Positions 46,349 through 54,936 of a stretch of 64,000 nucleotides of DNA are shown one piece after another (the first letter of the stretch is position 1; the number at the start of each line of letters is the position of its first letter). Made by a program: the position numbers and the translations under genes. The stretch spans positions 1 through 64,000 of the forward strand of contig NZ_FOAZ01000031.1 of the NCBI RefSeq assembly GCF_900109465.1. The letters run 5' to 3'. The notes beneath the pieces were generated by a model. The model saw only the letters and a program-made list of their open reading frames with translations, did no database searches and had not been told where the DNA came from. This DNA comes from Streptacidiphilus jiangxiensis. GTDB lineage: Bacteria > Actinomycetota > Actinomycetes > Streptomycetales > Streptomycetaceae.

Positions 46349-47842
46349 TCAGTGCGGCGGGACGACGATCTCGCGCTTGAGGATCTTGCCGGTCGGTCCC
46401 TTCGGCAGTTCCTCGACGAGGCGGACCACGCGCGGGTACTTGTAGGCGGCGACGCGCGCCCGCACGTGGGCGCGGAGCTCCTCGGCCCCGGCCTGGGCGC
46501 CGGGCTTGAGGCGGACCACTGCGGCGACCTCCTCCCCGTGCACCGCGTGGGGCACCCCGACGACGGCGGCCTCGGCGACGGCCGGATGCTCGTAGAGGAC
46601 CTCCTCGATCTCGCGCGGGTAGACGTTGTAGCCGCCGCGGATGATCATGTCCTTCTTCCGGTCGACGACGAAGTAGTAGCCCTCGGCGTCCCGGACCGCC
46701 AGATCGCCGGTGAGGAACCAGCCGTCGCGCAGGGCCTCGGCCGTGGCCTCGGGGCGGTTGCGATAGCCGGCCATGACGTTCTCGCCGCGCACCGCGATCT
46801 CGCCGATCTCGCCGTCCGGGGCGTCGCCGCCGTCGGATCCGACCAGGCGCAGTTGCACGCCGCGCACGGGCAGGCCGATCGAGCCGGGCTTGCGCGGCCG
46901 GTCCGGCGGGTTGAACGCGGCGACGGGTGAGGTCTCCGAGAGGCCGTAGCCCTCCAGGACCGGCACGCCGAAACGCCGTTCGAACCCGTGCAGCACCTCG
47001 ACGGGCAGCGCCGCGCCACCCGAGACCGCGAGGCGCAGCGCCGCCGGAGCGTCGGCCTCGGCAGGGACGGCCTGGAGCAGCGCGGTGTACATGGTGGGCA
47101 CGCCCAGGAAGACGGTGACCGCGTCGCGGCGCATGATCTCCAGGGCCCGCTGCGGGTCGAACCGCGGCAGCAGTGTGAGGGTGGCCCCGGCGGCCACGGC
47201 GGTGTTGAGAGCGCAGGTCTGGCCGAAGGCGTGGAAGAGCGGCAGGCCGCCGAAGAGCACGTCGTCCGGGCCGGCCCGGAACAGGGTCTCCACGGTGGTG
47301 GCGGTGTTGGAGAGCAGGTTCCGGTGGGTCAGCTGCGCGCCCTTGGGCGTTCCGGTGGTGCCGGAGGTGTAGAGGATCAGCGCGATGTCGTCGTCCGCGC
47401 GGTCGACGCAGCCGGGCAGCGGGGCGTGGTCGCGCAGCCGCTCCTCGTCCTCCCCGGGCTCGACGACCAGGCACTCGCCGCCGGTCCCGAGGACGGCCTC
47501 CCGGGCCTCCGCGGCGGAGGACGGAGCGGTCAGCACGATTTGCGCGCCCGAGTCGCCCAGGGCGAACGCGATCTCCCGGGCCTTCAGCAGCGGGTTGAGC
47601 GGCACGACCACGGCGCCGGCGCGCAGGATCCCGTAGTAGGCGACAGGGAACTGCACGATGTTCGGCATGATCAGCGCGACCCGGTCACCCGGCCGGACCC
47701 CGCGTGACCGCAGCAGCGCGGCGGTGCGGGCGCTGAGGTCGTCGAGCTCGGCGTAGCCGAGGGCGACGTCGTCCTGTCGTACGGCGGTCCGGCCGGGGCC
47801 GGTGGCGGCCGTGCCGATCAGCAGCGAGGCGAGGTTGGTCAT
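46349..47842 (-). CDS. Acyl-CoA ligase of the catabolic island
   Basis: 497 residues, ANL superfamily: Y-T-S-G-T-T-G-T-P-K-G, F-H-A-F-G, G-Y-G-L-S-E-T-S-P-V, T-G-D-L-A, R-G-G-Y-N-V-Y-P-R-E-I-E-E-V-L and the C-terminal lysine in T-G-K-I-L-K-R-E-I. Related to the ligase at 24192 but distinct. It follows the TauD-like gene on the same strand (24 bp gap), so both share the AraC-controlled promoter. It probably activates an acid produced by the dioxygenase or the incoming substrate. The acid is unknown. Confidence 0.9.
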   Translation of the reverse strand: MTNLASLLIGTAATGPGRTAVRQDDVALGYAELDDLSARTAALLRSRGVRPGDRVALIMPNIVQFPVAYYGILRAGAVVVPLNPLLKAREIAFALGDSGAQIVLTAPSSAAEAREAVLGTGGECLVVEPGEDEERLRDHAPLPGCVDRADDDIALILYTSGTTGTPKGAQLTHRNLLSNTATTVETLFRAGPDDVLFGGLPLFHAFGQTCALNTAVAAGATLTLLPRFDPQRALEIMRRDAVTVFLGVPTMYTALLQAVPAEADAPAALRLAVSGGAALPVEVLHGFERRFGVPVLEGYGLSETSPVAAFNPPDRPRKPGSIGLPVRGVQLRLVGSDGGDAPDGEIGEIAVRGENVMAGYRNRPEATAEALRDGWFLTGDLAVRDAEGYYFVVDRKKDMIIRGGYNVYPREIEEVLYEHPAVAEAAVVGVPHAVHGEEVAAVVRLKPGAQAGAEELRAHVRARVAAYKYPRVVRLVEELPKGPTGKILKREIVVPPH

Positions 47843-47866
47843 GGTCGGCGGCTCCGGGGGTGGGGA

Positions 47867-48979
47867 TCAGCGGACGGAGGTCAGGGCGGAGGGGCGAGAG
47901 GGGAAGTGGGCGAGCGGAGCTCGGACCGGGGAGACGACGTCGCACGGCGGCACACCACCGCGGCCCGCTCCCGCCGCGGTCGCCCCGCCCCAGAACGCGT
48001 CCGGCAGCGAACGGGGCTGATGCGGGGTCAGCCACAGTCGCAGCAGGTGACGTCGGTGGGCCGGGTCGGGGCCGTCCTCGAACGCCTCGCGGCTGTGCAG
48101 CACCGCGTGGTTGTTGAGCAGCAGCACGTCACCCACCTCCAGCTGCAGTTCGTGGCGGAAACCGGGCGAGGCGGCCAGGTCGTCCAGCAGGTCGAAGAGT
48201 TCGGCGTCCGCCGGCTGCGGCCGGGGCTCCTGGCGGAAGCGCCGGGCGGAGTCCAGCCGCAGGCGGTCGTAGCGCAGGCTCAGCCGCCCGTCCTGCCAGA
48301 CGGCGAGCGGGAGCTCGTGCCAGGGGAGCTCGCCGGGCTCGTGCTCCTCACGGCGGTCCAGGCGGTGGCGACGGAACAGCCGGGCGGCCAGGTCGGGGCG
48401 CCGCTCCAGCACGGCGTTGTGCAGCGCGCCGGAGCTGACCAGCGAGATCCGGCCGCCCGTCCGCGGGGCGCTCAGCTGGAGCAGCGCCGTCACGTCGGCC
48501 GGGTCGCTGTGGAAGGGCAGCGCGGCCCGGGTCTGGTAGCCGCGGGTGGCGGGATCGGCCAGGTCGCGACCGGTGTCCATGACGTGTCCGAGCATGTGGC
48601 CCGCCGCGTTCTGCGACACCGCCACGCCGAGGTGACGGCCGACGCACCAGAACACGGTGCTCACGTCGGCCGTCCCGAGCCGCTCGACGGGCAGGCCCTT
48701 GAGCAGGACGAAGCCGCGTCCGTGCTCCAGCTTCTTCGCGAGGCGGCGCAGCAGTGCGGCCGTGCGCGGCAGCGGGAAGTCCTCGTGGGTGAGGCGGAGC
48801 AGCGGCACGTCGCGCTGCCGGGCCACCCGCAGCGCCTGCTCCAGCTCCCGCACGTGCCCGGCGTCGAGCTCCGCGGTGGTCACGGTCGCGCTCAGCTCCG
48901 GCCCGCGCCAGACGGCGGGGCCCTTCGCCAGAGGGAAGGGCGGATGGAACGGATGCTGGAGTCGCGGATGCAGCACCAT
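47867..48979 (-). CDS. TauD/TfdA-family Fe(II)/2-oxoglutarate dioxygenase (long type)
   Basis: 370 residues. The iron triad is H157-x-D159 in F-H-S-D-P-A-D plus a distal His (N-H-A-V-L-H-S-R-E); H-R-R-H-L-L-R-L-W provides the 2-oxoglutarate Arg. It belongs to the longer TauD-like group with an N-terminal extension. Such enzymes hydroxylate, and often then cleave, C-O, C-N or C-S bonds. A perfect AGGAGG ribosome site precedes the ATG. The promoter contains the AraC operator (49057-49096). It is transcribed with the acyl-CoA ligase. Confidence 0.88.
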   Translation of the reverse strand: MVLHPRLQHPFHPPFPLAKGPAVWRGPELSATVTTAELDAGHVRELEQALRVARQRDVPLLRLTHEDFPLPRTAALLRRLAKKLEHGRGFVLLKGLPVERLGTADVSTVFWCVGRHLGVAVSQNAAGHMLGHVMDTGRDLADPATRGYQTRAALPFHSDPADVTALLQLSAPRTGGRISLVSSGALHNAVLERRPDLAARLFRRHRLDRREEHEPGELPWHELPLAVWQDGRLSLRYDRLRLDSARRFRQEPRPQPADAELFDLLDDLAASPGFRHELQLEVGDVLLLNNHAVLHSREAFEDGPDPAHRRHLLRLWLTPHQPRSLPDAFWGGATAAGAGRGGVPPCDVVSPVRAPLAHFPSRPSALTSVR

Positions 48980-49031
48980 GGGAACCTCCTGGAAGCCCGG
49001 GGGCGACGGCGACGCTCACCCGGTGGCAGGA

Positions 49032-49096
49032 ACAGTAGGCAGCCGCGCCGAGTGATGCTTGTCCTGGCGGGACGGATCGCTTACCTTCTCGGGACA
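49032..49096 (-). promoter_or_regulatory. AraC operator and -10 box of the leftward dioxygenase/ligase unit
   Basis: On the minus strand, TGTCCCGAGAAGGTAAGC then, 22 bp later, CGTCCCGCCAGGACAAGC (49096-49057) are two directly repeated half-sites. Exactly 19 nt after the second AAGC is TACTGT (49037-49032), a -10. The same design occurs at 50150-50214, 25 of 40 bases identical. Confidence 0.75.
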
Positions 49097-49126
49097 CGGG
49101 GTGGCCGCGAGAGAACGGAACCGCCT

Positions 49127-50128
49127 GTGAAACCCCTTGTCCGCACCGCCGCGCTGCAGGGCTACATCGAGCTCAGCCGGTCCCTGGGACTCGATCCGCA
49201 GACGCTGCTGCGTCGCGTCGGACTCGACGCCGCCGCCCTGGCCGTCCAGGACCGCTGGATCTCGGCCGTGGCGTGCGTGCAGCTGCTGGAGCTGTCGGCC
49301 GCGGAGTCCGGCCGCGAGGACTTCGGACTGCGGGTGGCCGAGTACCGCCGACTGTCCACGCTCGGGCCGATCGGCCTGGTCGTGCGGGAGGAGCCGAACG
49401 TCCGCAGCGCGGTGGAGCTGCTGCTGCGCCACCAGGACATGTACAACGAGGCCCTGCACACCCGCCTGGTCGAGGCCCAGGGGCTGGCCAGCCTCAAGGT
49501 CACCGTGGATCCGGGCGAGCGGATGGAGATACGGCAGGCGACCGAGCTCGCCGTGGCGGCGTACCACCGGGTGGTGCGCGGGTTCATGGGCGGGCGCTGG
49601 CAGCCGCTCAGCGTCTGCTTCACCCACCGCGCCCCCGCCGACACCGGCACGCACCGGCGAATCTTCGGCCCCGTCGTGGAGTTCGAGCGCGAGTTCAACG
49701 GCATGGTCTTCTACGCGGCCGACCTGGACACCGCCAACGCCCTCGCCGATCCGCAACTGCTCACCTACGCCCGCCAGTTCTTCGACGCGATCGCCTCCCC
49801 CAAGGACGACGCGGCGGCCGTCGACCGGGTGCGCGAGCTGATCGAGGTGCTGCTGCCCACCGGCAACTGCTCGGTCGAGCAGGTGGCACACAGCCTCGGC
49901 GTGGACCGCCGCACGGTGCACCGCTGGCTGGCGGAGTCCGGCGAGAGCTTCTCGTCGCTGCTGGGCTCCACCCGAAGGGAGTTGGCCGAGCAGCTGGTGG
50001 CCAGTCCGCGGCGGTCGCTGACGGAGATCTCCGGGCTCCTCGGCTTCTCCTCACCGAGCGCCTTCTCGCGCTGGTTCCGCGAACAGTTCGGCTGCAGCGC
50101 CCGCGACTGGCGCGCGCAGCACGCCTGA
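49127..50128 (+). CDS. AraC-family regulator of the catabolic island
   Basis: 333 residues. The N-terminal part is the Arabinose_bd-type (OruR-like) sensing domain (about 12-205). The C-terminal double HTH (about 230-330) contains S-V-E-Q-V-A-H-S-L-G-V-D-R-R-T-V-H-R-W-L and S-L-T-E-I-S-G-L-L-G-F-S-S-P-S-A-F-S-R-W-F-R-E-Q-F. GTG 49127 starts the homology. It lies between two promoters that share a 40-bp double half-site at identical spacing to their -10 boxes, the hallmark of a class II activator. The ligand is probably the pathway substrate. Confidence 0.9.
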   Translation: MKPLVRTAALQGYIELSRSLGLDPQTLLRRVGLDAAALAVQDRWISAVACVQLLELSAAESGREDFGLRVAEYRRLSTLGPIGLVVREEPNVRSAVELLLRHQDMYNEALHTRLVEAQGLASLKVTVDPGERMEIRQATELAVAAYHRVVRGFMGGRWQPLSVCFTHRAPADTGTHRRIFGPVVEFEREFNGMVFYAADLDTANALADPQLLTYARQFFDAIASPKDDAAAVDRVRELIEVLLPTGNCSVEQVAHSLGVDRRTVHRWLAESGESFSSLLGSTRRELAEQLVASPRRSLTEISGLLGFSSPSAFSRWFREQFGCSARDWRAQHA

Positions 50129-50149
50129 CGTCCCCCTGCGCCGAGGTGA

Positions 50150-50214
50150 TGTCCCGAATTGGCAAGTACCTCGTCTCCACGGGTAAAGCGCGCCGGTTCC
50201 CGCCGACCTACGGT
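50150..50214 (+). promoter_or_regulatory. AraC operator and -10 box of the rightward catabolic operon
   Basis: TGTCCCGAATTGGCAAGT then, 22 bp later, CGTCTCCACGGGTAAAGC (50150-50189). The -10 TACGGT (50209-50214) follows 19 nt after AAGC, exactly as in the leftward copy. The predicted start of transcription is near 50221, 57 nt before the GTG at 50278. Confidence 0.75.
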
Positions 50215-50277
50215 GGCTGCACTCCGCCGCCTCTTCTTCAGCGGCCGGCCATCCCCACCCCTCTGAGGAGACGGACC

Positions 50278-51357
50278 GTGCACTTCCACGACGACTCGCT
50301 GTACCCGGAGAACCAGGAGAAGCTCGTCATCCAGGCGGCCCCCTACGGGCCCGAGTGGCTGCCCGGCGACGCCGAGGACATCCCGCTCACCATGGACGAG
50401 CACGTGCAGGCCGCGGTCGACTGCTACAACGCCGGTGCGACCGTCCTGCACATCCACGTCCGCGAGCTCGACGGCCACGGCTCCAAGCGCATGTCGATGT
50501 TCAACGAGCTGATGGCGCGGCTGCGCCAGGCCGTCCCGGACATGGTGCTGCAGATCGGCGGGTCCATCTCGTTCGCCCCCGAGTCGGACGACGAGGGCGC
50601 CGAGGCCAAGTGGCTCAGCTACGACACCCGCCACCTGCTGGCCGAGCTCGACCCGAAGCCCGACCAGGTCACCATCGCCATCAACACCAGCCAGATGAAC
50701 ATCGTCGAGCTCTTCGACGACGAGGACATCGAGGGCACCTCCGTCGGCAAGAACCCGGCGCTGTACAAGGCTTACCGGGACATGTACCTGGAGGCCGGAC
50801 CGGACTTCTATCTGGAGCACCTCAAGCGCCTCCAGGCCAACGGCATCCAGGCACACTTCCAGCTCGCGACGCTGGCCCAGCTGGAGACGGTGGAGCGGCT
50901 GATCCGCAAGGGCGTCTACACCGGCCCGCTGACCCTCAACTACGTCGCCATCGGCGGCGGTTTCGCCGGCCGCCACCCGGCCGACCTGATCGAGTTCATC
51001 CGCCGGGTGCCGGACGGCGCCACGCTCACCATCGAGGCGTCGATGCGCGCCGTCGCGCCGATGGGCGCCGTCGCGATCGCGCTCGGCCAGCACGTCCGCG
51101 TCGGCAACGAGGACAACCTGTGGGGCCGCAAGGGTGAGCGGATGACTACGGTCCAGCAGATCGAGCAGTTGGCCAAGATCTCCGAGGGCCTCGGCCGTGA
51201 CATCGCGACCGGCCGCGAGGCTCGCGAGATCTACCACATCGGCGAGTACTACGCCGACGCCGACGAGACGCTGGCCCGTCTCGGCATGGTCCCCAACCGC
51301 CGGCCCGGGCAGCGCGGCTTCATGCTGCGCCCCGAGGGCGACCGCTCCCTGGTCTGA
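50278..51357 (+). CDS. Beta-keto acid cleavage enzyme (BKACE/KCE, DUF849 family)
   Basis: 359 residues. The TIM-barrel BKACE signature is seen in H-I-H-V-R-E (zinc His pair), L-Q-I-G-G-S-I-S-F and T-L-N-Y-V-A-I-G-G-G-F. The family condenses a beta-keto acid with acetyl-CoA, giving acetoacetate and a new acyl-CoA; examples are Kce of lysine fermentation and dehydrocarnitine cleavage. This member is longer than the typical 270-310 residues. Start GTG 50278 has AGGAG upstream. It is first in the rightward operon; the last gene activates acetoacetate, the predicted product. The keto acid is unknown. Confidence 0.85.
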   Translation: MHFHDDSLYPENQEKLVIQAAPYGPEWLPGDAEDIPLTMDEHVQAAVDCYNAGATVLHIHVRELDGHGSKRMSMFNELMARLRQAVPDMVLQIGGSISFAPESDDEGAEAKWLSYDTRHLLAELDPKPDQVTIAINTSQMNIVELFDDEDIEGTSVGKNPALYKAYRDMYLEAGPDFYLEHLKRLQANGIQAHFQLATLAQLETVERLIRKGVYTGPLTLNYVAIGGGFAGRHPADLIEFIRRVPDGATLTIEASMRAVAPMGAVAIALGQHVRVGNEDNLWGRKGERMTTVQQIEQLAKISEGLGRDIATGREAREIYHIGEYYADADETLARLGMVPNRRPGQRGFMLRPEGDRSLV

Positions 51358-51674
51358 CCCGCCCGGCCCCCCAAGCGGCGGTCACGGGCGGGCAACTGCC
51401 GCGCCCGCCCTGATCTCTCACGCGGTACGCCCGTGACCGCCCCCGCCCGCCCGGGCGGGATCAGCCGAGACCCCGGATCTCGCACCCCATCGGCCAACGC
51501 CGACCACCTGCCGCGCGGGTCGGGCCGAGACTCTGGGCCTCCCTCGCCCCCTGGTCGTCGCGGCCGTGGGGCCGTCCGGAGCGCCTGCCGTCCTTGCGGC
51601 CGGCCCGGCCGGGTCTTTCCCCGCGGCGGCGGCACCCCCGTCGTCGTCGCACCATCGAACAACGGAGTACCCCT
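51358..51674 (+). other. Structured 317-bp spacer between the BKACE and quinone reductase genes
   Basis: Two mutually exclusive hairpins overlap: GGGCGGGC (51386-51393) with GCCCGCCC (51403-51410), or the longer GGCGGTCACGGGCG (51377-51390) with CGCCCGTGACCGCC (51428-51441). A third palindrome, CCCGCCCGGGCGGG (51446-51459), follows. The rest has no ORF and no copy of the AraC operator. It may be a terminator/attenuator that tunes downstream expression, or the promoter region of the next genes. Confidence 0.5.
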
Positions 51675-52649
51675 GTGGCCAAGGCCATCCGCTTCCACGA
51701 GACCGGCGGCCCCGACGTGCTGCGTCTGGAGGACGTCGAGGTCGGTGAGCCCGGCCCCGGCGAGGTCCGGGTCCGGCACGAGGCGGTCGGGTTGAACTTC
51801 GCCGACACCTACTTCCGCACCGGGCTGTACCCGGCGCCGCTGCCCGCGGGCATGGGCGTCGAGGGAGCCGGTGTGGTGGAGGCGGTCGGCGAGGGGGTGA
51901 CCCACCTCGCCCCCGGCGACCGGGTCACCTACACCGGCAGCCCGCTCGGCGCCTACAGCACCGAACGCGTGATGCCCGCCGGCTCGCTCATCGCGCTGCC
52001 CGACCCGATCAGCTGCGAGACCGCCGCCGGAAGCACCATGCGCGGCCTCACCGCCGCCTACCTGATGCGGCGGATCGCGCCGCTGAAGGCGGGCGACACG
52101 ATCCTGTTGCACGCGGCAGCCGGCGGCGTCGGACTGATCGTCGCGCAGTGGGCGAAGCTGCTCGGCCTGACGGTCATCGGCACCGTCTCCACCGAGCAGA
52201 AGGCGGAGCTGGCCCGCGCCCACGGCGTCGACCACGTCGTCTTCTACCGCCGCGAGAACCTCGCCGAGCGGGTGCGGGAGCTGACCGACGGCGCGGGCGT
52301 GCCGGTGGCCCTCGACAGCATCGGCCAGGACACCTTCGCCTCCTCCCTCGCCTCGCTGAAGCGCCGCGGCCTGCTGGTCTGCTTCGGCACCGCCTCCGGC
52401 CCGGTCCCGCCCATCGACGCGATGCAACTCGCCCTCGCTGGTTCGGTGTTCGTCACCCGGCCGGCGCTCGCCGACTACATCGCCGACCCCGCCGAGCGGG
52501 CCGAGCTCTCCGGCGAGCTGTTCGGACACGTCGCCGCCGGACGCATCACCGTCGGGATCAACCAGCGCTACGCCCTCGCCGACGCGGTGCGGGCGCACCA
52601 GGACCTGGAGTCCGGCCGCACCACCGGCTCCTCCGTGCTGATCCCCTGA
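51675..52649 (+). CDS. NADPH:quinone oxidoreductase-like MDR protein
   Basis: 324 residues. Typical QOR motifs: E-A-V-G-L-N-F-A-D-T-Y-F-R-T-G-L-Y, G-M-G-V-E-G-A-G-V-V, H-A-A-A-G-G-V-G-L-I-V (Rossmann loop), and no zinc ligands. It reduces quinones or enones with NADPH, or oxidises an alcohol intermediate in the pathway. Start GTG 51675; the frame is open further upstream. 16 bp after its stop the TauD gene begins, so they are one operon. Confidence 0.88.
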   Translation: MAKAIRFHETGGPDVLRLEDVEVGEPGPGEVRVRHEAVGLNFADTYFRTGLYPAPLPAGMGVEGAGVVEAVGEGVTHLAPGDRVTYTGSPLGAYSTERVMPAGSLIALPDPISCETAAGSTMRGLTAAYLMRRIAPLKAGDTILLHAAAGGVGLIVAQWAKLLGLTVIGTVSTEQKAELARAHGVDHVVFYRRENLAERVRELTDGAGVPVALDSIGQDTFASSLASLKRRGLLVCFGTASGPVPPIDAMQLALAGSVFVTRPALADYIADPAERAELSGELFGHVAAGRITVGINQRYALADAVRAHQDLESGRTTGSSVLIP

Positions 52650-52665
52650 CCGTCAGGAGACCCTC

Positions 52666-53568
52666 ATGACCCAGACCGTCGAGACACCGACCACCCAGGC
52701 CCCGCCGCAGGTCCGCGGCATCGTCGAGGCCGAGCGGCTGACCTGCACCATCGGTGCCCAACTGCACGGCGTGAACCTCGCCGACGCGATCGGCGACGAC
52801 GAGTTGTTCACCGAGATCCGCGCGCTGCTGCTGCGGCACCGGGTGCTCTTCCTGCGGGACCAGACCTTCAGCCGCGCCGAGCACGTCGCCTTCGCCCAGC
52901 GCTTCGGCCCGCTGATGGACCACCCCGTCGCCGGGAGCGACCCGGACCACCCGGGCCTGGTCCGCATCGCCCGGGGCCCGGAGAAGAAGCCCGACTACGA
53001 GAACGCCCTGCACACCGACGGAACCTGGCGCGAACGCCCCGGCATGGGCGCGGTGCTGCGCTGCGTCGAGACCCCGCCCGTCGGCGGCGACACCATCTGG
53101 GTCGACATGGTCGAGGCCTACCGGCGGCTGCCGGAGCACGTCAAGACCCAGATCGAGGGCCTGCGGGCCCGCCACAGCATCGAGGCCACCTTCGGCGCCG
53201 TGCTGCCGATCGAGCAGCGCCACGCCCTGGCGGCGCAGTTCCCCGACGCGGAGCACCCGGTGGTGCGCACCCACCCGGAGACCGGCGAGAAGTCGCTGTT
53301 CGTCAACGCCTTCGCCACGCACTTCGTCAACTTCCACACGCCCGAGCGGGTCCGCTTCGGCCAGGACTACGCGCCGGGGGCCGCCCAACTGCTCGGCTAC
53401 CTGATCAGCCAGGCGGCCGTCCCCGAGTACCAGGTGCGCTGGCGCTGGACGCCGGGCGCCGTCGCCATCTGGGACAACCGCTCCACCCAGCACTACGCCG
53501 TCCAGGACTACTGGCCCGCCGTTCGCACGATGGAACGCGCGGAGATCGTCGGCGACAGACCCTTCTGA
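52666..53568 (+). CDS. TauD/TfdA-family 2-oxoglutarate dioxygenase
   Basis: 300 residues with the iron triad His116-x-Asp118 (A-L-H-T-D-G-T-W) and His276 (S-T-Q-H-Y-A), and an Arg at about 287-291 for 2-oxoglutarate. Length and motifs match classical TauD/TfdA/AtsK enzymes, which hydroxylate next to a heteroatom and release sulfite, phenol or an aldehyde. AGGAG precedes the ATG at an ideal distance. It is in mid-operon between the quinone reductase and MFS genes. It is probably the entry oxidation of the imported substrate. Confidence 0.9.
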   Translation: MTQTVETPTTQAPPQVRGIVEAERLTCTIGAQLHGVNLADAIGDDELFTEIRALLLRHRVLFLRDQTFSRAEHVAFAQRFGPLMDHPVAGSDPDHPGLVRIARGPEKKPDYENALHTDGTWRERPGMGAVLRCVETPPVGGDTIWVDMVEAYRRLPEHVKTQIEGLRARHSIEATFGAVLPIEQRHALAAQFPDAEHPVVRTHPETGEKSLFVNAFATHFVNFHTPERVRFGQDYAPGAAQLLGYLISQAAVPEYQVRWRWTPGAVAIWDNRSTQHYAVQDYWPAVRTMERAEIVGDRPF

Positions 53569-53613
53569 GTTTCGCTTCGAACCGGATGAACCGGGAAAGG
53601 TGAGGTGGCGACA

Positions 53614-54936
53614 ATGGGGTTCCCCATCACTGTCGGGGCCGTGCCGGGGACGACGTCCTCCGCACCGGCCGTCTCCAGGCGCTACGCCTGGCTGGTCTTC
53701 GCTCTCTCGTTCGGCCTGCTCCTCAGTGACTACATGTCACGGCAGGTGCTCAACGCGGTCTTTCCACTCCTGAAGTCCCAGTGGGTGCTCTCCGACGCCA
53801 AGTTGGGAACACTGAGTGGTGTCGTGGCGTTGATGGTCGGCCTGCTGACCTTCCCCATGTCGCTGCTGGCCGACCGCTGGGGGCGGGTCCGCAGCCTCGT
53901 CCTGGCCGCCACGATCTGGAGCCTGGCCACCATCGGCTGCGCGCTGGCGGCGAGTTACGGGCAGATGCTGCTCGGCCGCGTCTTCGTCGGCGTCGGCGAG
54001 GCGGCCTACGGCAGCGTCGGTATCGCCGTGGTGCTGAGCGTCTTCCCGGTCACCCTGCGGGCCACCCTCTCCGGCGCGTTCATCGCCGGTGGCGCCTTCG
54101 GCTCCGTCCTCGGCGTGGCGCTCGGCGGCGCGATCGCCCAACAGGCCGGCTGGCGCTGGGCCTTCGGCGCGATGGGTCTCTTCGGGCTGGTGCTGGCGGT
54201 CGTCTACGCCCTGGTGGTGACCGAGCAGCGGTTGAAGCCCGTCGAGGACGCGGCCGCGGATCCCGAGTCCCGGACCCGCATCCGGCGTCATCTGCCCAAG
54301 CTGTTCTCCTCGGTATCGGTGGTCTGCGCCTACGTGGGCAGCGGCCTGCAGTTCGCGGTCTGCGCGGCCCTCATCGCCTGGCTGCCCAGCTACTTCAACC
54401 GCTACTACCACATGGCCTCCGCGAAGGCCGGCGCCACCGCCGGGATCTTCGCCCTGGTCATCGGGATCGGCATGATCGGCGCCGGCATGCTCTCGGACCG
54501 GCTGGACCGGATCGCGCCGGTGCGCAAATGGACGGTGGCGATCGGCTGCTGCCTCGCCTCCATGGTGCTGCTGATCGGAGCGTTCCGGCTCCCGAACGGT
54601 GCTCCGCAGCTGCTCCTGCTCGCCCTCGGCTCGCTGCTCTCGGCCGGAACCGCCGGCCCCGCTGCGGCGATGGTCGCCAACCTGACGCCCACCGCGATCT
54701 CGGCAACGGCGTTCGCCACCCTCACGCTCGCCAACAGCCTGCTCGGTCTCGCCCCCGGCCCGGCCGTGACCGGCATGCTCGCCGACCACCTCGGCCTGAA
54801 GAGCGCCCTGGCGGTCCTGCCACTCGTCTCCCTGCCCGCCACGGTCGCCTTCCTGGTCGGGCGCCGTTACTTCAACCTCAGGCTCGTCGCCGCCCTGCAG
54901 CGCGACAGCGCCACGACGCGACTGGACTACCTGTGA
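53614..54936 (+). CDS. MFS transporter of the catabolic operon
   Basis: 440 residues with 12 membrane helices. Conserved D-R-W-G-R (loop 2-3) and G-R-V-F-V-G-V-G-E-A-A-Y-G-S-V motifs place it in the spinster/ACS-like MFS group, which often imports organic anions. ATG 53614 is preferred; GTG 53605 is possible. Its TGA overlaps the GTG of the hydrolase gene (GTGA). It is likely the importer of the island's substrate. Confidence 0.88.
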   Translation: MGFPITVGAVPGTTSSAPAVSRRYAWLVFALSFGLLLSDYMSRQVLNAVFPLLKSQWVLSDAKLGTLSGVVALMVGLLTFPMSLLADRWGRVRSLVLAATIWSLATIGCALAASYGQMLLGRVFVGVGEAAYGSVGIAVVLSVFPVTLRATLSGAFIAGGAFGSVLGVALGGAIAQQAGWRWAFGAMGLFGLVLAVVYALVVTEQRLKPVEDAAADPESRTRIRRHLPKLFSSVSVVCAYVGSGLQFAVCAALIAWLPSYFNRYYHMASAKAGATAGIFALVIGIGMIGAGMLSDRLDRIAPVRKWTVAIGCCLASMVLLIGAFRLPNGAPQLLLLALGSLLSAGTAGPAAAMVANLTPTAISATAFATLTLANSLLGLAPGPAVTGMLADHLGLKSALAVLPLVSLPATVAFLVGRRYFNLRLVAALQRDSATTRLDYL

